Assembly: GCA_963807085.1 (NCBI GenBank) | Contig: CAWEBB010000026.1 | Coordinates: forward strand, 1-64,000 | DNA: 64,000 nt | Reading direction: 5' to 3' | DNA from: JACKII01 sp963807085 | GTDB taxonomy: Bacteria; Pseudomonadota; Alphaproteobacteria; Bin95 | Shown: piece after piece, positions 1 through 9,160 of the stretch | Layout of the letters: each line of letters opens with the position of its first letter | How positions within the stretch are numbered: position 1 is the stretch's first letter | Notes under the pieces: model-generated | What the model was told of the DNA's origin: nothing | Seen by the model: the letters and a program-made list of their open reading frames with translations, nothing else | Database searches by the model: none | Position numbers and translations under genes: made by a program

Positions 1-2498
1 ATGTATTGCTCCTCTTCAACCAGGAGCCGCGCCTGGCCGGCCGCATAGCTGCCGGCCGGCTTTGTCCAGCCGATGGCCGGGACGGACAGGGCCGCCGTGG
101 TCAGGTCCAGCTCCAGGTCCAGTTGCGTCTTGCCGTCGGTGCGCTCGGTTGCGGTCAGAACAACCTCCGCCGGCCCATCCGTATAGGGTGGCTGGAAAGC
201 CGGCCCATCCAGCCCAAAGGCCGCACGGTTCCCGTTCCCGAAGCGTCCGCTCATGACATACCGGCCGTGATAGGCGGATCGATCCGCAAATGGCATATGG
301 CCCGAAATGGAAACCGCCGCACCGCTGATCGTGGCCTCGCCCTTCAGGTGCAGCTCCTGCTTGGTGACATCGAACGCCAGATCGGCGTCGCTCAAGTCCC
401 GCCCGCCCGCGATGCCCGGCAACGTGGCGTCTTCGGTCTGCCCGGACGCGCTGATCTTCAGGTCATCCAGCGTCAGTTCGGCCACCGGCGGAAACGTCAC
501 CTGCATCTTGCCGCTCACCCGGCCTTTCAGTTGGGCCTGCTCCAGATGCAGGAACCGGGCGAAATGCAATGGCGGCCGGTCGAGGATCCCCATCAGCTCT
601 GCCGCCGGGCCCTCGGCTTCGATCTCCACCTCCAGCAGTTCGTGGCCTTTGCCTTTGTCGATGCCCGTCACCCGGATCTTTCCGCCGGTCGCGGTCATGC
701 CGGCCGTCTCGCCGCGCAAGATCTCCGCTTCGAACACCCGTTCGGTGATCCTGGCGTCCGCGTCGATCCCCGTCGCCCCCGGCAAAGGCGCCCAGTAGGT
801 CAAATTGATACCCCGCATCGGGATGCGGAAATCCACTTCAACGTCCGACAGCACGAGCGGCGTTCCTATCGCGCCGATATCGGCGCGTATCCTGCCGTCC
901 AGACTAGGCGCCTTGCCGCTTTTGATGTTTTCCTGCACCCATTCCCGTGCGCGCGGACTGGCCGGGATCGGCCAAAAACGCTTTACCGTATTGAACTGGA
1001 AATCTTCGCCTGTCACATGGAATTCCGCCCGTCCTCCATTGGGCTCCCGATGGGCCTTGCCCACAATGCGGGCGCTCGCCCCATCCTCGAAGGACAGATC
1101 GAGTCGTTCCAGAGACCATTCGGCGCCGAAGTCATGCAGCCGGACATCGGCCTCCATCCCCGCCAAGGTCACGGGCGCATCGAAGAGGGACGGCAGCGTC
1201 AGGGCCGCATCCCTGCCCGCGACTTGCAGCTCCCCCTGCCGGAGGCTGCCTTGTCCGTCGAACACGAGTCTGGTGTCTCCGGACAAGGCCACGCTCACAC
1301 CATCCATCCGGGCAAAAGCGGGGGAAAGCGACGCCAGCCACGTAGGGTCGACGCCCTCGATTGCCGCCTCTACCAATATGTCGCTCTCCGGGGTTCTCGT
1401 TGCCGTGCCGTTCAGGCGCAGCCGCCGCCCGCTCGCAGCGCCGCCATAGTCCAGCACCAGTTGATCCAGCTTGACGCTGATATCCTCCAGCGACACCTCA
1501 CCGATCATGGCAACCTTCTCGAACAGCAGCGCGCCATTGTTAGGCACACTGATCTGGCCGTTTCCCAGACTCAGGACGAACGCTGCGGAACTCGGCCATT
1601 GCCCGGCGGGAAACGAGGCGGTGACGGTGCCGCTGATGGCAGCTTCCAGACCGCGCTCCCCCACCAAGGGCGGCACGATCCCGGTCAGGATCGTCGGGTC
1701 GACCTCCTCCAACGTCACCTCGGCGGAAATATCGGCGGCCTGTTCGCCAGAGGCCGTCGACGCCTGCGACGCCTGCACGATCCAGCCAACCTCTCCCAAT
1801 GGGCGGTCGACTTCCTCGCCCCTCAGCATTTGCTGGCGCATCAGGCCGCGGCCCTCGAAGATCAGGCCGCCGCCGCTTCGGGCAAGCGAGGCTGAAACGT
1901 TCGGCGCCCGCCAGGCAAAGCCACGGCGTGGCTCGATGACGGCGATGTTCCCATAGACAAGGTTGATCCGGCGCAAATGTTTGAGTCGTGGATCAGTTTC
2001 CCATAGCGCCAGAAGCCGACTCGCGTCGATCTCGGGCGGAACCGGTTCCGCCTTCGATAAGGCGCGGTCCGGTCTCGTCGCATCGGCCTCCCGGACGCCG
2101 ATGGACACATCCCCGCCTTCCTGAATGGTCGCGATCACTCCCAACCCTTCCAGAACAACCGCTTCCGGCGCAAACACACCCTCGGTCAAAAGCGCTTTGA
2201 AACTTACATTGATCAGAACGGTCGGGATCGAGAGAATGGCGACGCCGTCCGCGTCCATCGCCCGCACGTCGCGGGCCCGCATCATCAAGCCATCACTACG
2301 CCGCACCAACGCCAATTGGCCGATTGCAACCGAAGTTTCGCCGTCATTCGACGCCAGAAGCCGCTCCACGATCGGCAGAAAACCGTCAAGCACGATAGGG
2401 TTTCTTTCCAGCCGCCAGGCAAGCAACAACGCTCCCACAACCACCAACGTGGCGAGACCCAACAAAACACCAGTACCCAGACGAACCGCTTTCCGCAT
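1..2498 (-). CDS. AsmA/DUF3971-like envelope protein (partial, 3' end outside window)
   Basis: One continuous frame of about 832 codons starts at the ATG at 2498 and is still open at base 1, so the C-terminus lies outside the window. AGGGAG sits just before the ATG. The N-terminus has one hydrophobic segment (about residues 5-27, rich in L, V, G and A) after MRKAVR, giving an inner-membrane anchor with a large periplasmic part. The rest is long, repetitive beta-type sequence with many short VxLxxLxL stretches. That fits the AsmA/YhdP (DUF3971) superfamily, which are large envelope proteins linked to lipid transport between membranes. The family call rests on architecture and composition. It is divergent from glnE. 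A 629-codon open frame on the opposite strand is a GC-driven shadow. Confidence 0.7.
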   Translation of the reverse strand, partial: MRKAVRLGTGVLLGLATLVVVGALLLAWRLERNPIVLDGFLPIVERLLASNDGETSVAIGQLALVRRSDGLMMRARDVRAMDADGVAILSIPTVLINVSFKALLTEGVFAPEAVVLEGLGVIATIQEGGDVSIGVREADATRPDRALSKAEPVPPEIDASRLLALWETDPRLKHLRRINLVYGNIAVIEPRRGFAWRAPNVSASLARSGGGLIFEGRGLMRQQMLRGEEVDRPLGEVGWIVQASQASTASGEQAADISAEVTLEEVDPTILTGIVPPLVGERGLEAAISGTVTASFPAGQWPSSAAFVLSLGNGQISVPNNGALLFEKVAMIGEVSLEDISVKLDQLVLDYGGAASGRRLRLNGTATRTPESDILVEAAIEGVDPTWLASLSPAFARMDGVSVALSGDTRLVFDGQGSLRQGELQVAGRDAALTLPSLFDAPVTLAGMEADVRLHDFGAEWSLERLDLSFEDGASARIVGKAHREPNGGRAEFHVTGEDFQFNTVKRFWPIPASPRAREWVQENIKSGKAPSLDGRIRADIGAIGTPLVLSDVEVDFRIPMRGINLTYWAPLPGATGIDADARITERVFEAEILRGETAGMTATGGKIRVTGIDKGKGHELLEVEIEAEGPAAELMGILDRPPLHFARFLHLEQAQLKGRVSGKMQVTFPPVAELTLDDLKISASGQTEDATLPGIAGGRDLSDADLAFDVTKQELHLKGEATISGAAVSISGHMPFADRSAYHGRYVMSGRFGNGNRAAFGLDGPAFQPPYTDGPAEVVLTATERTDGKTQLDLELDLTTAALSVPAIGWTKPAGSYAAGQARLLVEEEQY

Positions 2499-2639
2499 CT
2501 GCTCCCTTTACGTCTGCCGGTTATATAGGTGGGACGCGCGCTTGACCTATGCTCATTCTCTGCTCAATTTCGTATATGTGGTAGGCTGCATTTTTGCTTG
2601 GCAGAACCACGTCCGGAGCCAGAAAAGACTGCCGATCCC

Positions 2640-5591
2640 GTGTTTCTCGACACCATTTCCGAACTTCCACTCCCCGCAGACCAGGCCCAGGCCGATACGG
2701 CTATCGAGCGCTGGCAGGTCCAGGTCGCCGCGGCCGACGAATCGGAACCGGGCGCCGCGGATGCTCCGGACGCCGTCGCCCGGCTGGACGTGGTGCTTGC
2801 GACGGCAAACGGCAAGGCGCTCGCCGACGGTCTGTTCGGGTGCAGTTCCTTTCTGGCCGGCATCGCCGCGCAGCAACCCCTGTTCTGTCTCGAGCTGTTC
2901 GAACAGGGGCCGGACCGGGTCTGGCCGAAAATCTTGGCCTTGTTCGCTGAGACCAGCGCCAACGAGGCGGATGCCAAAAGGCGGCTGCGCAGGGCCCGGA
3001 AGCAAGCCGCGCTCGCCGTCGCCGTCGGCGATGTGAGCGGCCTCTGGACCGTTGAGCAGGTCACCAATGCCCTTTCCGAGATCGCCGACACCTCGATCCG
3101 CTATGCGCTAGACTTCGGCCTGCGCGAACTTCAGGCTCGCGGCCGGCTCGATCTGCCGAACCCGGAGCAACCCGCCGCGGGCTCGGGGTTCATCATTCTG
3201 GGCATGGGGAAGCTGGGCGCGCGGGAACTGAACTATTCCAGCGATATCGACCTGATCGCGCTTTACGATCCGGCGATCGTGCCCACCACCCGCCCCGACC
3301 GCCTGGCGCAGGACATGGTGCGCCTGACCCAACGGTGGGTCGACCTGTTGAACGAGCGCACGGCCGACGGCTTTGCCTTTCGCACCGATCTGCGCCTGCG
3401 CCCGGACCCGGCCTCGACCCCTCCTGCCATAAGCATACCCGCCGCAGAATTCTACTACGAAAGCGCCGGCCAGAACTGGGAGCGGGCCGCCATGATCAAG
3501 GCCCGTGTCGTGGCAGGTGATGAACAAGCGGGGCAGGCATTTCTGGACTTTCTGCGCCCCTTCGTCTGGCGGCGCAGCCTGGATTTCTGGGCGATCAAGG
3601 ATATTCACTCGATCAAACGCCAGATCAATGCGTATCGCGGCGGCAGGAAGATCGCCATTGCCGGCCATGACATAAAGGTCGGCCGCGGCGGCATCCGCGA
3701 GATCGAATTCTATGCCCAGACCCAGCAATTGATCTGGGGCGGCCGCAACCCGGCGCTTAGGGTTTGTCCTACATGCCAGGCTTTGGATGCGCTGGTCTCT
3801 GCCGGCCAGGTCGGGCGCGACACGGCGGACGAACTGAAGGCGTGCTACGCCTATCTGCGCCGGCTGGAACACCGCCTGCAAATGGTTGGCGACCAGCAAA
3901 CTCAGCGATTACCGCCCGCAGATGGCCTGGACAGCATCGCCCGTTTCATGGGCGAGGCCGATACCGCGGCTTTCTCCCGCAAGGTTCGCCAGACCCTGGA
4001 AACGGTAGAGCGCCATTACGCAGCGCTGTTCGAGGATGAGCTCGAGCTGGCGGTTGAGGGGCTGGGAAACCTGGTGTTTACCGGCGGAGACCCCGACCCC
4101 GGCACGCTGGAGACGCTCGCCGGTCTGGGGTTCAAAACGCCGGAGCGGGTCGATACCGCGGTCCGCCGCTGGCATCACGGCAGCCTGGCCGCTACCCGCT
4201 CCACACGCGCCCGGCAGATCCTGACCGAACTGATGCCGAGCCTGATCCAGGCACTCGGGGACACGGCCGATCCTGACGAAGCATTCGGCAATTTCGATCA
4301 TTTCCTGCAGGGGCTGCCGGCCGGCGTCCAATTGTTCAGCCTGCTGCACAGCCACCCCGACCTCCTGAAACTCGTCGCCAAAATCTGCGGCTCTACGCCC
4401 TGGCTGGGCAAGCATATGCGCCGCCGCCCAAGCGTGCTGGACGCTGTACTGGAGCCCGAATTTTTCGGCCCGCTGCCCAATGCCTCGGACATTCGGGATG
4501 AGCTGTTCAACTGGCTCGATCAGGCGCAAGACATGCAGGACACGCTTGATCTGGCGCGCCGGTACGCCAGCGATCTGACCTTCCGTGTGGGCGTGCATCT
4601 GCTGCGTGGCGACACCAAGGGCGCGGACGCCGGGCCCGTGCTTTCTGCGCTGGCGGACCAGGTGGTCGCTGCGATGTTGCCGGTAACCCAAGATGCGTTC
4701 GCAGAACGGCACGGGCGGTTGCCGGGCGAAGGATTGGCGGTCATCGGCTATGGCAAATGGGGCAGCGGCCAGCTAACCCCCGGTTCCGACCTGGACATGG
4801 TCGTGCTTTATGACAGCGTCTCTGTCACCACCCAGAGCGATGGCGAGAAACCACTGGCAGCCTCCACGTATGCCGCCCGCCTGACGCAGCGCCTGATGAC
4901 GGCCCTCACCAGCGAAACCGAAAGCGGCCGCCTGTACGAGGTGGATCTGCGCCTGCGCCCCAATGGCGACAAAGGACCGTTGGCAAGCCAGATGGACGGC
5001 TTCGCCAACTATCTGTTGAACGATGCCTGGACCTGGGAGCGGCTGGCGCTGGTCCGCGCCCGCTTTATCTGCGGATCGCCCGCCTTGGCCGAACGCTTCG
5101 ACCAGATCCGGGCAGAGAGCCTGACGCGCCCGCGGGCGGTCGCCGATCTGGCCGAGGAAGTCAATTCCATGCGCCAGCGCATGGCGGCAACGCACAAGGG
5201 CGAAAGTCCCTGGGACGTAAAGCACCGGCGGGGCGGGTTGGTCGATACCGGCTTTCTAAGCCAGTTCCTGGTGCTGGCACACGCGGATGACGAGCCGGCC
5301 CTGCTGGGGCCCCGGACCACGGATGCCGTGGCGGCGGCCGCCGCGGATGCCGGCCTTCTCACCCACGCCGAGGCCGAAGATCTGGCCAACGCCGAAATGT
5401 TCTGGCTGGGCTTGCAAACCCTGCTGCGCCTGACGGGCGCTGACGCCACGCCGGACCGGTTGGAACGTCCGTCGGTGCAGGCCGTGATCTCCAATGGCCT
5501 CGATCTTCCCGACCTCTCTCAGGTCGAGGCGGCGGCGGCCGATCATGCGGCGCAGGTTATGAAGCTCTACGGCAAGCTCATCGCGGCATAG
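2640..5591 (+). CDS. glnE: Bifunctional glutamine synthetase adenylyltransferase/adenylyl-removing enzyme
   Basis: GlnE adds AMP to, and removes it from, glutamine synthetase, tying nitrogen assimilation to nitrogen status through PII. Two nucleotidyltransferase modules are visible. The N-terminal (deadenylylating) half has GMGKLGARELNYSSDIDLI. The C-terminal (adenylylating) half has GYGKWGSGQL followed by GSDLDMVVLYD. The helical GlnE/PII-uridylyltransferase linker regions lie between and after them, and the length of about 983 residues is normal. I chose the GTG at 2640 because recognisable sequence (FLDTISELPLP) begins there. A GTG at 2529 is also in frame but would add 37 unconvincing residues and remove the promoter space. 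The frame is intact throughout. The MFS gene follows after 12 nt. Confidence 0.95.
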   Translation: MFLDTISELPLPADQAQADTAIERWQVQVAAADESEPGAADAPDAVARLDVVLATANGKALADGLFGCSSFLAGIAAQQPLFCLELFEQGPDRVWPKILALFAETSANEADAKRRLRRARKQAALAVAVGDVSGLWTVEQVTNALSEIADTSIRYALDFGLRELQARGRLDLPNPEQPAAGSGFIILGMGKLGARELNYSSDIDLIALYDPAIVPTTRPDRLAQDMVRLTQRWVDLLNERTADGFAFRTDLRLRPDPASTPPAISIPAAEFYYESAGQNWERAAMIKARVVAGDEQAGQAFLDFLRPFVWRRSLDFWAIKDIHSIKRQINAYRGGRKIAIAGHDIKVGRGGIREIEFYAQTQQLIWGGRNPALRVCPTCQALDALVSAGQVGRDTADELKACYAYLRRLEHRLQMVGDQQTQRLPPADGLDSIARFMGEADTAAFSRKVRQTLETVERHYAALFEDELELAVEGLGNLVFTGGDPDPGTLETLAGLGFKTPERVDTAVRRWHHGSLAATRSTRARQILTELMPSLIQALGDTADPDEAFGNFDHFLQGLPAGVQLFSLLHSHPDLLKLVAKICGSTPWLGKHMRRRPSVLDAVLEPEFFGPLPNASDIRDELFNWLDQAQDMQDTLDLARRYASDLTFRVGVHLLRGDTKGADAGPVLSALADQVVAAMLPVTQDAFAERHGRLPGEGLAVIGYGKWGSGQLTPGSDLDMVVLYDSVSVTTQSDGEKPLAASTYAARLTQRLMTALTSETESGRLYEVDLRLRPNGDKGPLASQMDGFANYLLNDAWTWERLALVRARFICGSPALAERFDQIRAESLTRPRAVADLAEEVNSMRQRMAATHKGESPWDVKHRRGGLVDTGFLSQFLVLAHADDEPALLGPRTTDAVAAAAADAGLLTHAEAEDLANAEMFWLGLQTLLRLTGADATPDRLERPSVQAVISNGLDLPDLSQVEAAAADHAAQVMKLYGKLIAA

Positions 5592-5603
5592 AGGTCAAGC
5601 AGA

Positions 5604-6821
5604 GTGTCGCCGGTCCGGCTTGTCATCCTGGTTTGCACGGCACAGGTATTGGCTCAAATCGGCTCCAACACCTGGCCCGCCCTCCTTCCTGGTTTGGTCG
5701 CTCAATGGCAGCTTTCCAACAGCGAGGCGGGCTGGATCACTGGGCTCATGTATTTGGCCTATACCATTTCGGTGCCGATTTTGGTCACATCGACCGACCG
5801 GATCGACCCGAAACGGATCTATTTGTTGGGCGTCGGGCTCAGTTTTTTCGGCCATCTGGGCTTTGCGCTGTTCGCCGACGGCTTCTGGACCGCTGCCCTG
5901 TTCCGCTCCATTGCCGGTATCGGCTGGGCTGGTACCTACATGACCGGGCTCAAGCTGTTGGCCGATCGGGTGGACGGCCGCCTGCTTTCCCGCGCCACCG
6001 CCGGCCACGCCGCGAGCATTGGCATCGCCGGCGCCATCTCTTTTGTTTTTGCCGACGTGATCGCAGACCGGGGCGGCTGGCAGGCGGCGTTCATGGCCTC
6101 CGCCGCCTGCGCCGGGTTCGCCTGGATCATCGCCCTCTTCGGTACGCCCTGGCAGGAGCCTAAGCCGCGCTCCGCGGCGCGGTTGTTCGACTTTGGTCCG
6201 GTCTTCCGCAACCGGTCGGCCATGGCGTACGGCATCGCCTATTGCGTGCATACGTGGGAGATGAACGTACTGCGCGGCTGGGCCGTCGCCTTCCTTGCCT
6301 GGGTTGCGCTCACCACCGAAACCGACACCGCCTGGCTTGCGCCGACGGTTGTCGCCATGACGATGGCGCTGGTTGGCACCGGCACCAGCATTATCGGCAA
6401 TGAAATGTCCATCCGGCTTGGCCGCCAGCGCGTGGTACGCCTTGCCATGACCCTCAGCGTTGCCTGCGCGGCCACCATCGGCTTTCTGGGCCCCACCAGC
6501 TATGCGCTCGCGGTCGCTTTCGTGCTCGGCTACGGCATGGTCATCTGGCTCGATTCTTCCTCGCTGACGGCAGGTGCGGCAGGTGCAGCCGCCGCCGGCA
6601 AGCGCGGCGCGACGCTGGCCATTCACTCCATGCTCGGCTACGGCGGCGGCTTCGCCGGCCCGCTCACCATGGGATTCATTCTTGATTGGTCAGGCGGTAT
6701 GTCGGTCATGGGGTGGGGCTATGCGTTCGCCGGAACCGCGGTGGTGCTGCTCGCCGGGCGAACCGCCTTTGTCATCCTGCGTCCCCGGGATCTTGCCGGC
6801 GACCGGGCCGCGAACGGCTAG
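5604..6821 (+). CDS. MFS transporter
   Basis: A 405-residue integral membrane protein with about 12 hydrophobic segments and the typical major facilitator layout. A short loop between helices 2 and 3 (STDRIDPKRIY) stands where the DRxGRR motif lies, and helix 4 carries RSIAGIGWAGTY. The central loop is around residues 190-205. The substrate cannot be told from sequence; it is likely a proton-driven exporter or organic-anion carrier. It starts at a GTG 12 nt after glnE and probably shares that transcript. It converges on the rhomboid gene with 52 nt between them. Confidence 0.85.
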   Translation: MSPVRLVILVCTAQVLAQIGSNTWPALLPGLVAQWQLSNSEAGWITGLMYLAYTISVPILVTSTDRIDPKRIYLLGVGLSFFGHLGFALFADGFWTAALFRSIAGIGWAGTYMTGLKLLADRVDGRLLSRATAGHAASIGIAGAISFVFADVIADRGGWQAAFMASAACAGFAWIIALFGTPWQEPKPRSAARLFDFGPVFRNRSAMAYGIAYCVHTWEMNVLRGWAVAFLAWVALTTETDTAWLAPTVVAMTMALVGTGTSIIGNEMSIRLGRQRVVRLAMTLSVACAATIGFLGPTSYALAVAFVLGYGMVIWLDSSSLTAGAAGAAAAGKRGATLAIHSMLGYGGGFAGPLTMGFILDWSGGMSVMGWGYAFAGTAVVLLAGRTAFVILRPRDLAGDRAANG

Positions 6822-6873
6822 AGCCGGTCCCGATACCAATGAACCGGGATCCGCTCTCGAACCATAAGGTGCT

Positions 6874-7545
6874 TTAGGCGGGCAAGCGCCGGTACCATAG
6901 GCCGACGAATATGCCAACGGCGAAGCCGCCGATATGTGCCCACCAGGCGACTCCGCTTTCATCGCCGCCCTGCTGGCTCATGAATACCTGGATGCCGATC
7001 CACACCAGGATAATGACCCACGCCCGAAGCCGGATCGGCAGGAATATGGGCGTGAGCATGGTAATGCGATTCCGCGGAAACAGCGCCAGATAAGCACCCA
7101 TGACACCGGCAATCGCCCCGCTCGCACCGACGAGCACGGTCGTGGATTCCGGGAACATTGCCCCCTGCAGCAGCCCCGCGATGACGCCGCTGCCCAAATA
7201 CAGAACCGCATAGCGGCTATGGTTGAGCCTGTCCTCGACCAAGGCACCGAACACATAAAGCGCAACCATGTTGGCGATCAGATGCGCGGCGCCGCCATGC
7301 AGGAACTGATACGTCACCAGCGTCAACGCGCTCGGCACCACGTCAATCGCGGGCGGGCGGGCGAGCCCCTGAAACAGCACGCCCGGAATGAAGCCGAAGG
7401 CGTAAGTCGCCTGCCACTCCGCGGGCGCCGACAATCCGCTGAGCCAGATCTGCACGATGGTGCAAAAAACGATCACGCCCCAGGTCAGATAGGGCGCCCC
7501 GATCCGGCGGAGTTGGTGGTCGCTATGGACCGGCAGGAACGGCAC
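6874..7545 (-). CDS. Rhomboid-family intramembrane serine protease
   Basis: A 223-residue polytopic membrane protein that should cleave transmembrane helices of client proteins inside the bilayer. The catalytic serine is S142 in GASGAIAG and the partner histidine is H204 in WWAHIGGFAVG. The conserved HGGAAHLIANM block (H83, H88, N92) supplies the oxyanion-side residues. Six hydrophobic segments are seen, with no extra N-terminal domain beyond about 18 residues. All active-site residues are present, so it should be active. Exonuclease III lies 15 nt upstream on the same strand, so the two may be co-transcribed. Its substrate is unknown. Confidence 0.92.
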   Translation of the reverse strand: MPFLPVHSDHQLRRIGAPYLTWGVIVFCTIVQIWLSGLSAPAEWQATYAFGFIPGVLFQGLARPPAIDVVPSALTLVTYQFLHGGAAHLIANMVALYVFGALVEDRLNHSRYAVLYLGSGVIAGLLQGAMFPESTTVLVGASGAIAGVMGAYLALFPRNRITMLTPIFLPIRLRAWVIILVWIGIQVFMSQQGGDESGVAWWAHIGGFAVGIFVGLWYRRLPA

Positions 7546-7560
7546 TGTCCGCCCGCTCCC

Positions 7561-8364
7561 CTATGCGCTGAGCAACGGCCGCGGCGGCGCGTCAGCCAGA
7601 TCGCACCAGACGGGCGTGTGGTCGCTGGCCTTGGGCTTGTCCCGGGGCTCCTTGTCGATGCCGGCACCGGTCAGCCGGTCGGCCGCCGCAGGCGACAGCA
7701 GCAGATGGTCGATGCGGATGCCCTCGCCCCGATGCCAGCGGCCTTTCTGATAGTCCCAAAAGCTGTACGCCCCAAGCTGATGGGGGTGCATGGCGCGGAA
7801 GGCGTCCGTCAGCCCGAGATGGACCATCCGGCGGAACGCCCGGCGCGTGGGCAGCATGTAGAGTGCATCATCCTTCCACGCCGCCACGTCCCAACAATCC
7901 CCCGGCGCCGGGATAACGTTATAGTCGCCGGCCAGCACGACCGGGCCGCCGCCGCGAAGCAACTCGCGCGCCCTCGTCTCCAGACGCTCCATCCAGGCAA
8001 GCTTGTAGTCATACTTGGCCGGATCGTCCGGCGGGTTGCCGTTGGGCAGGTAGAGGCATCCGATCCGAACGCCCTCTACCGACGCCTCTACATACCGGGC
8101 CTGCTCGTCGGCATCATCCCCGGGCAGACCCTCGCTCACGTCCTCGAGGCCTAGCCGCGAGAGCAGGGCAACGCCGTTATAGGCCTTCTGTCCGACGACC
8201 GCCGATGCGAAGCCGAATTTCTCGAATGCCGCTGCCGGGAACTGGTCCGCCTCGCACTTGATCTCCTGCAGGCAGACAACGTCGGCGTTATCGGCGGCCA
8301 GCCACTCGCAGACGGCCTCCAGGCGCACTTTGATCGAATTGACGTTCCAGGTCGCGATACGCAT
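7561..8364 (-). CDS. xth: Exodeoxyribonuclease III (AP endonuclease)
   Basis: A 267-residue exonuclease/endonuclease/phosphatase-fold enzyme of the ExoIII type, which cuts at abasic sites and removes 3' blocking groups in base excision repair. Motifs in order are TWNVNSIKVR at the N-terminus, LQEIKC (metal-binding Glu), YLPNG, AGDYNVIP, a WDYQKGRW block near residue 210, RIDHLLLS, and the terminal SDHTPVW with the catalytic Asp-His pair. Length and motif order match the XthA group. The start ATG gives MRIATWNVNS, the usual N-terminus. It sits downstream of the rplQ terminator region with its own leader. Confidence 0.96.
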   Translation of the reverse strand: MRIATWNVNSIKVRLEAVCEWLAADNADVVCLQEIKCEADQFPAAAFEKFGFASAVVGQKAYNGVALLSRLGLEDVSEGLPGDDADEQARYVEASVEGVRIGCLYLPNGNPPDDPAKYDYKLAWMERLETRARELLRGGGPVVLAGDYNVIPAPGDCWDVAAWKDDALYMLPTRRAFRRMVHLGLTDAFRAMHPHQLGAYSFWDYQKGRWHRGEGIRIDHLLLSPAAADRLTGAGIDKEPRDKPKASDHTPVWCDLADAPPRPLLSA

Positions 8365-8443
8365 GGGCGCGAACTACAGCCTCCCGGGGCGGATGTCCAT
8401 CATGGCGGAATATCCGGCAATGGTGCCGGCGCCATGGCGGCAA

Positions 8444-8482
8444 GAGCAGATCCCGATCCATTCGGGTCGGATGGATCTGCTC
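8444..8482. repeat. Palindromic repeat, copy A1
   Basis: GAGCAGATCC at 8444-8453 pairs with GGATCTGCTC at 8473-8482 around a 19-nt centre that holds a second, imperfect CGATCC/GGGTCGG pairing. The same outer sequence (AGAGCAGATCCCGATCC) recurs just after atpC at 45527, so this is a dispersed palindromic element and not a gene-specific terminator. Confidence 0.75.
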
Positions 8483-8495
8483 CAAATCGAAAAAC

Positions 8496-8558
8496 TAGAG
8501 CATCTTACCCCGACAAATTGAGCGCGATAGCGATCCAATTTAATCGGGCGATGCTCTA
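8496..8558. repeat. Compound palindromic element, copy A2
   Basis: TAGAGCATC (8496-8504) pairs with GATGCTCTA (8550-8558). Nested inside are CCCGA/TCGGG (8509-8513 with 8544-8548) and CAAATTG with CAATTT (8514-8520 with 8536-8541). The nested arms allow one long imperfect stem of about 63 nt. It lies 14 nt from copy A1 and shares the GAGCA/TGCTC ends, so it looks like a relative of the same REP-like family. Confidence 0.7.
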
Positions 8559-8560
8559 AC

Positions 8561-8604
8561 ATGGAGAAGCCTTCACCGGGGCTCCCCGGTGAAGGCTTCT
8601 CCAT
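8561..8604 (-). terminator. Perfect 20-bp hairpin behind the alpha operon
   Basis: Bases 8561-8580 and 8585-8604 are perfect reverse complements with a four-base loop (GCTC). It lies 82 nt downstream of the rplQ stop, at the end of the minus-strand ribosomal transcript. No U-run follows on either strand, so it may act as a transcript-end stabiliser or a Rho-assisted terminator. It could also be another short palindromic element, since two lie next to it. Confidence 0.6.
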
Positions 8605-8685
8605 CATACGAATCGTTTGCCAATGTTCGGCAATATTTATCCGGCTCAAGCCTACTCGTCGAAGCCTGGGCGGCGCTCGCCCGGC

Positions 8686-9120
8686 TTACGCCACGGCTTC
8701 GGCGAACTCTTCCTCGTCCGCCTGTTCGGCCGTCGGACCCGAGTCGGTTCCCTTTGCATCCGGATCGCGGTCTACCAGTTCGATCACCGCCATCGGCGCG
8801 GAATCCCCGTAGCGGAAGCCGGCCTTCATGATGCGGATATAGCCGCCGGGACGGTCTTCGTAACGCGGTCCGATGACTTCAAACAGCTTTCCCGCGACCT
8901 TCTCGTCCCGCAGGGTCGCAATCACCTGCCGGCGCGCATGCAAATCCCCGCGTTTGCCTAGGGTGATCAGCTTTTCCGTGTAGGGCCGCAGATCTTTCGC
9001 CTTCGGCAGGGTCGTAACGATCTGCTCGTGCTTCAGCAGCGCCGCCGCCAGGTTGGCCAGCATCGCTCGGCGGTGTGCGCGGGTCCGGCCAAATTTGCGG
9101 CCGCTCATGCCATGGCGCAT
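8686..9120 (-). CDS. rplQ: 50S ribosomal protein L17
   Basis: A 144-residue L17 that lines the peptide-exit face of the 50S subunit. The N-terminus MRHGMSGRKFGRTRAHRRAM and the central TTLPKAKDLRPYTEKLITL are diagnostic. The conserved core ends near residue 120 (AVIELVDRD). The remaining 25 residues form an acidic, alanine-rich tail (AEQADEEEFAEAVA), one of several such tails in this ribosomal block. It is the last gene of the alpha operon, 40 nt after rpoA. Confidence 0.98.
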   Translation of the reverse strand: MRHGMSGRKFGRTRAHRRAMLANLAAALLKHEQIVTTLPKAKDLRPYTEKLITLGKRGDLHARRQVIATLRDEKVAGKLFEVIGPRYEDRPGGYIRIMKAGFRYGDSAPMAVIELVDRDPDAKGTDSGPTAEQADEEEFAEAVA

Positions 9121-9160
9121 GGGTACAATCCTTTTGCGTCTCTAACGCGGTTGGGGCGGG

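Noticed and set aside
6..1895. 629-codon open frame on the plus strand
   Set aside because: It is antisense to the continuous AsmA-like gene, rich in Arg, Gln and Pro, with no family features. It is a GC-driven shadow.
2542..2578. Promoter of glnE (TTGACC ... TATATG)
   Set aside because: The boxes are 25 nt apart, too far for a sigma70 promoter, so I do not annotate it.
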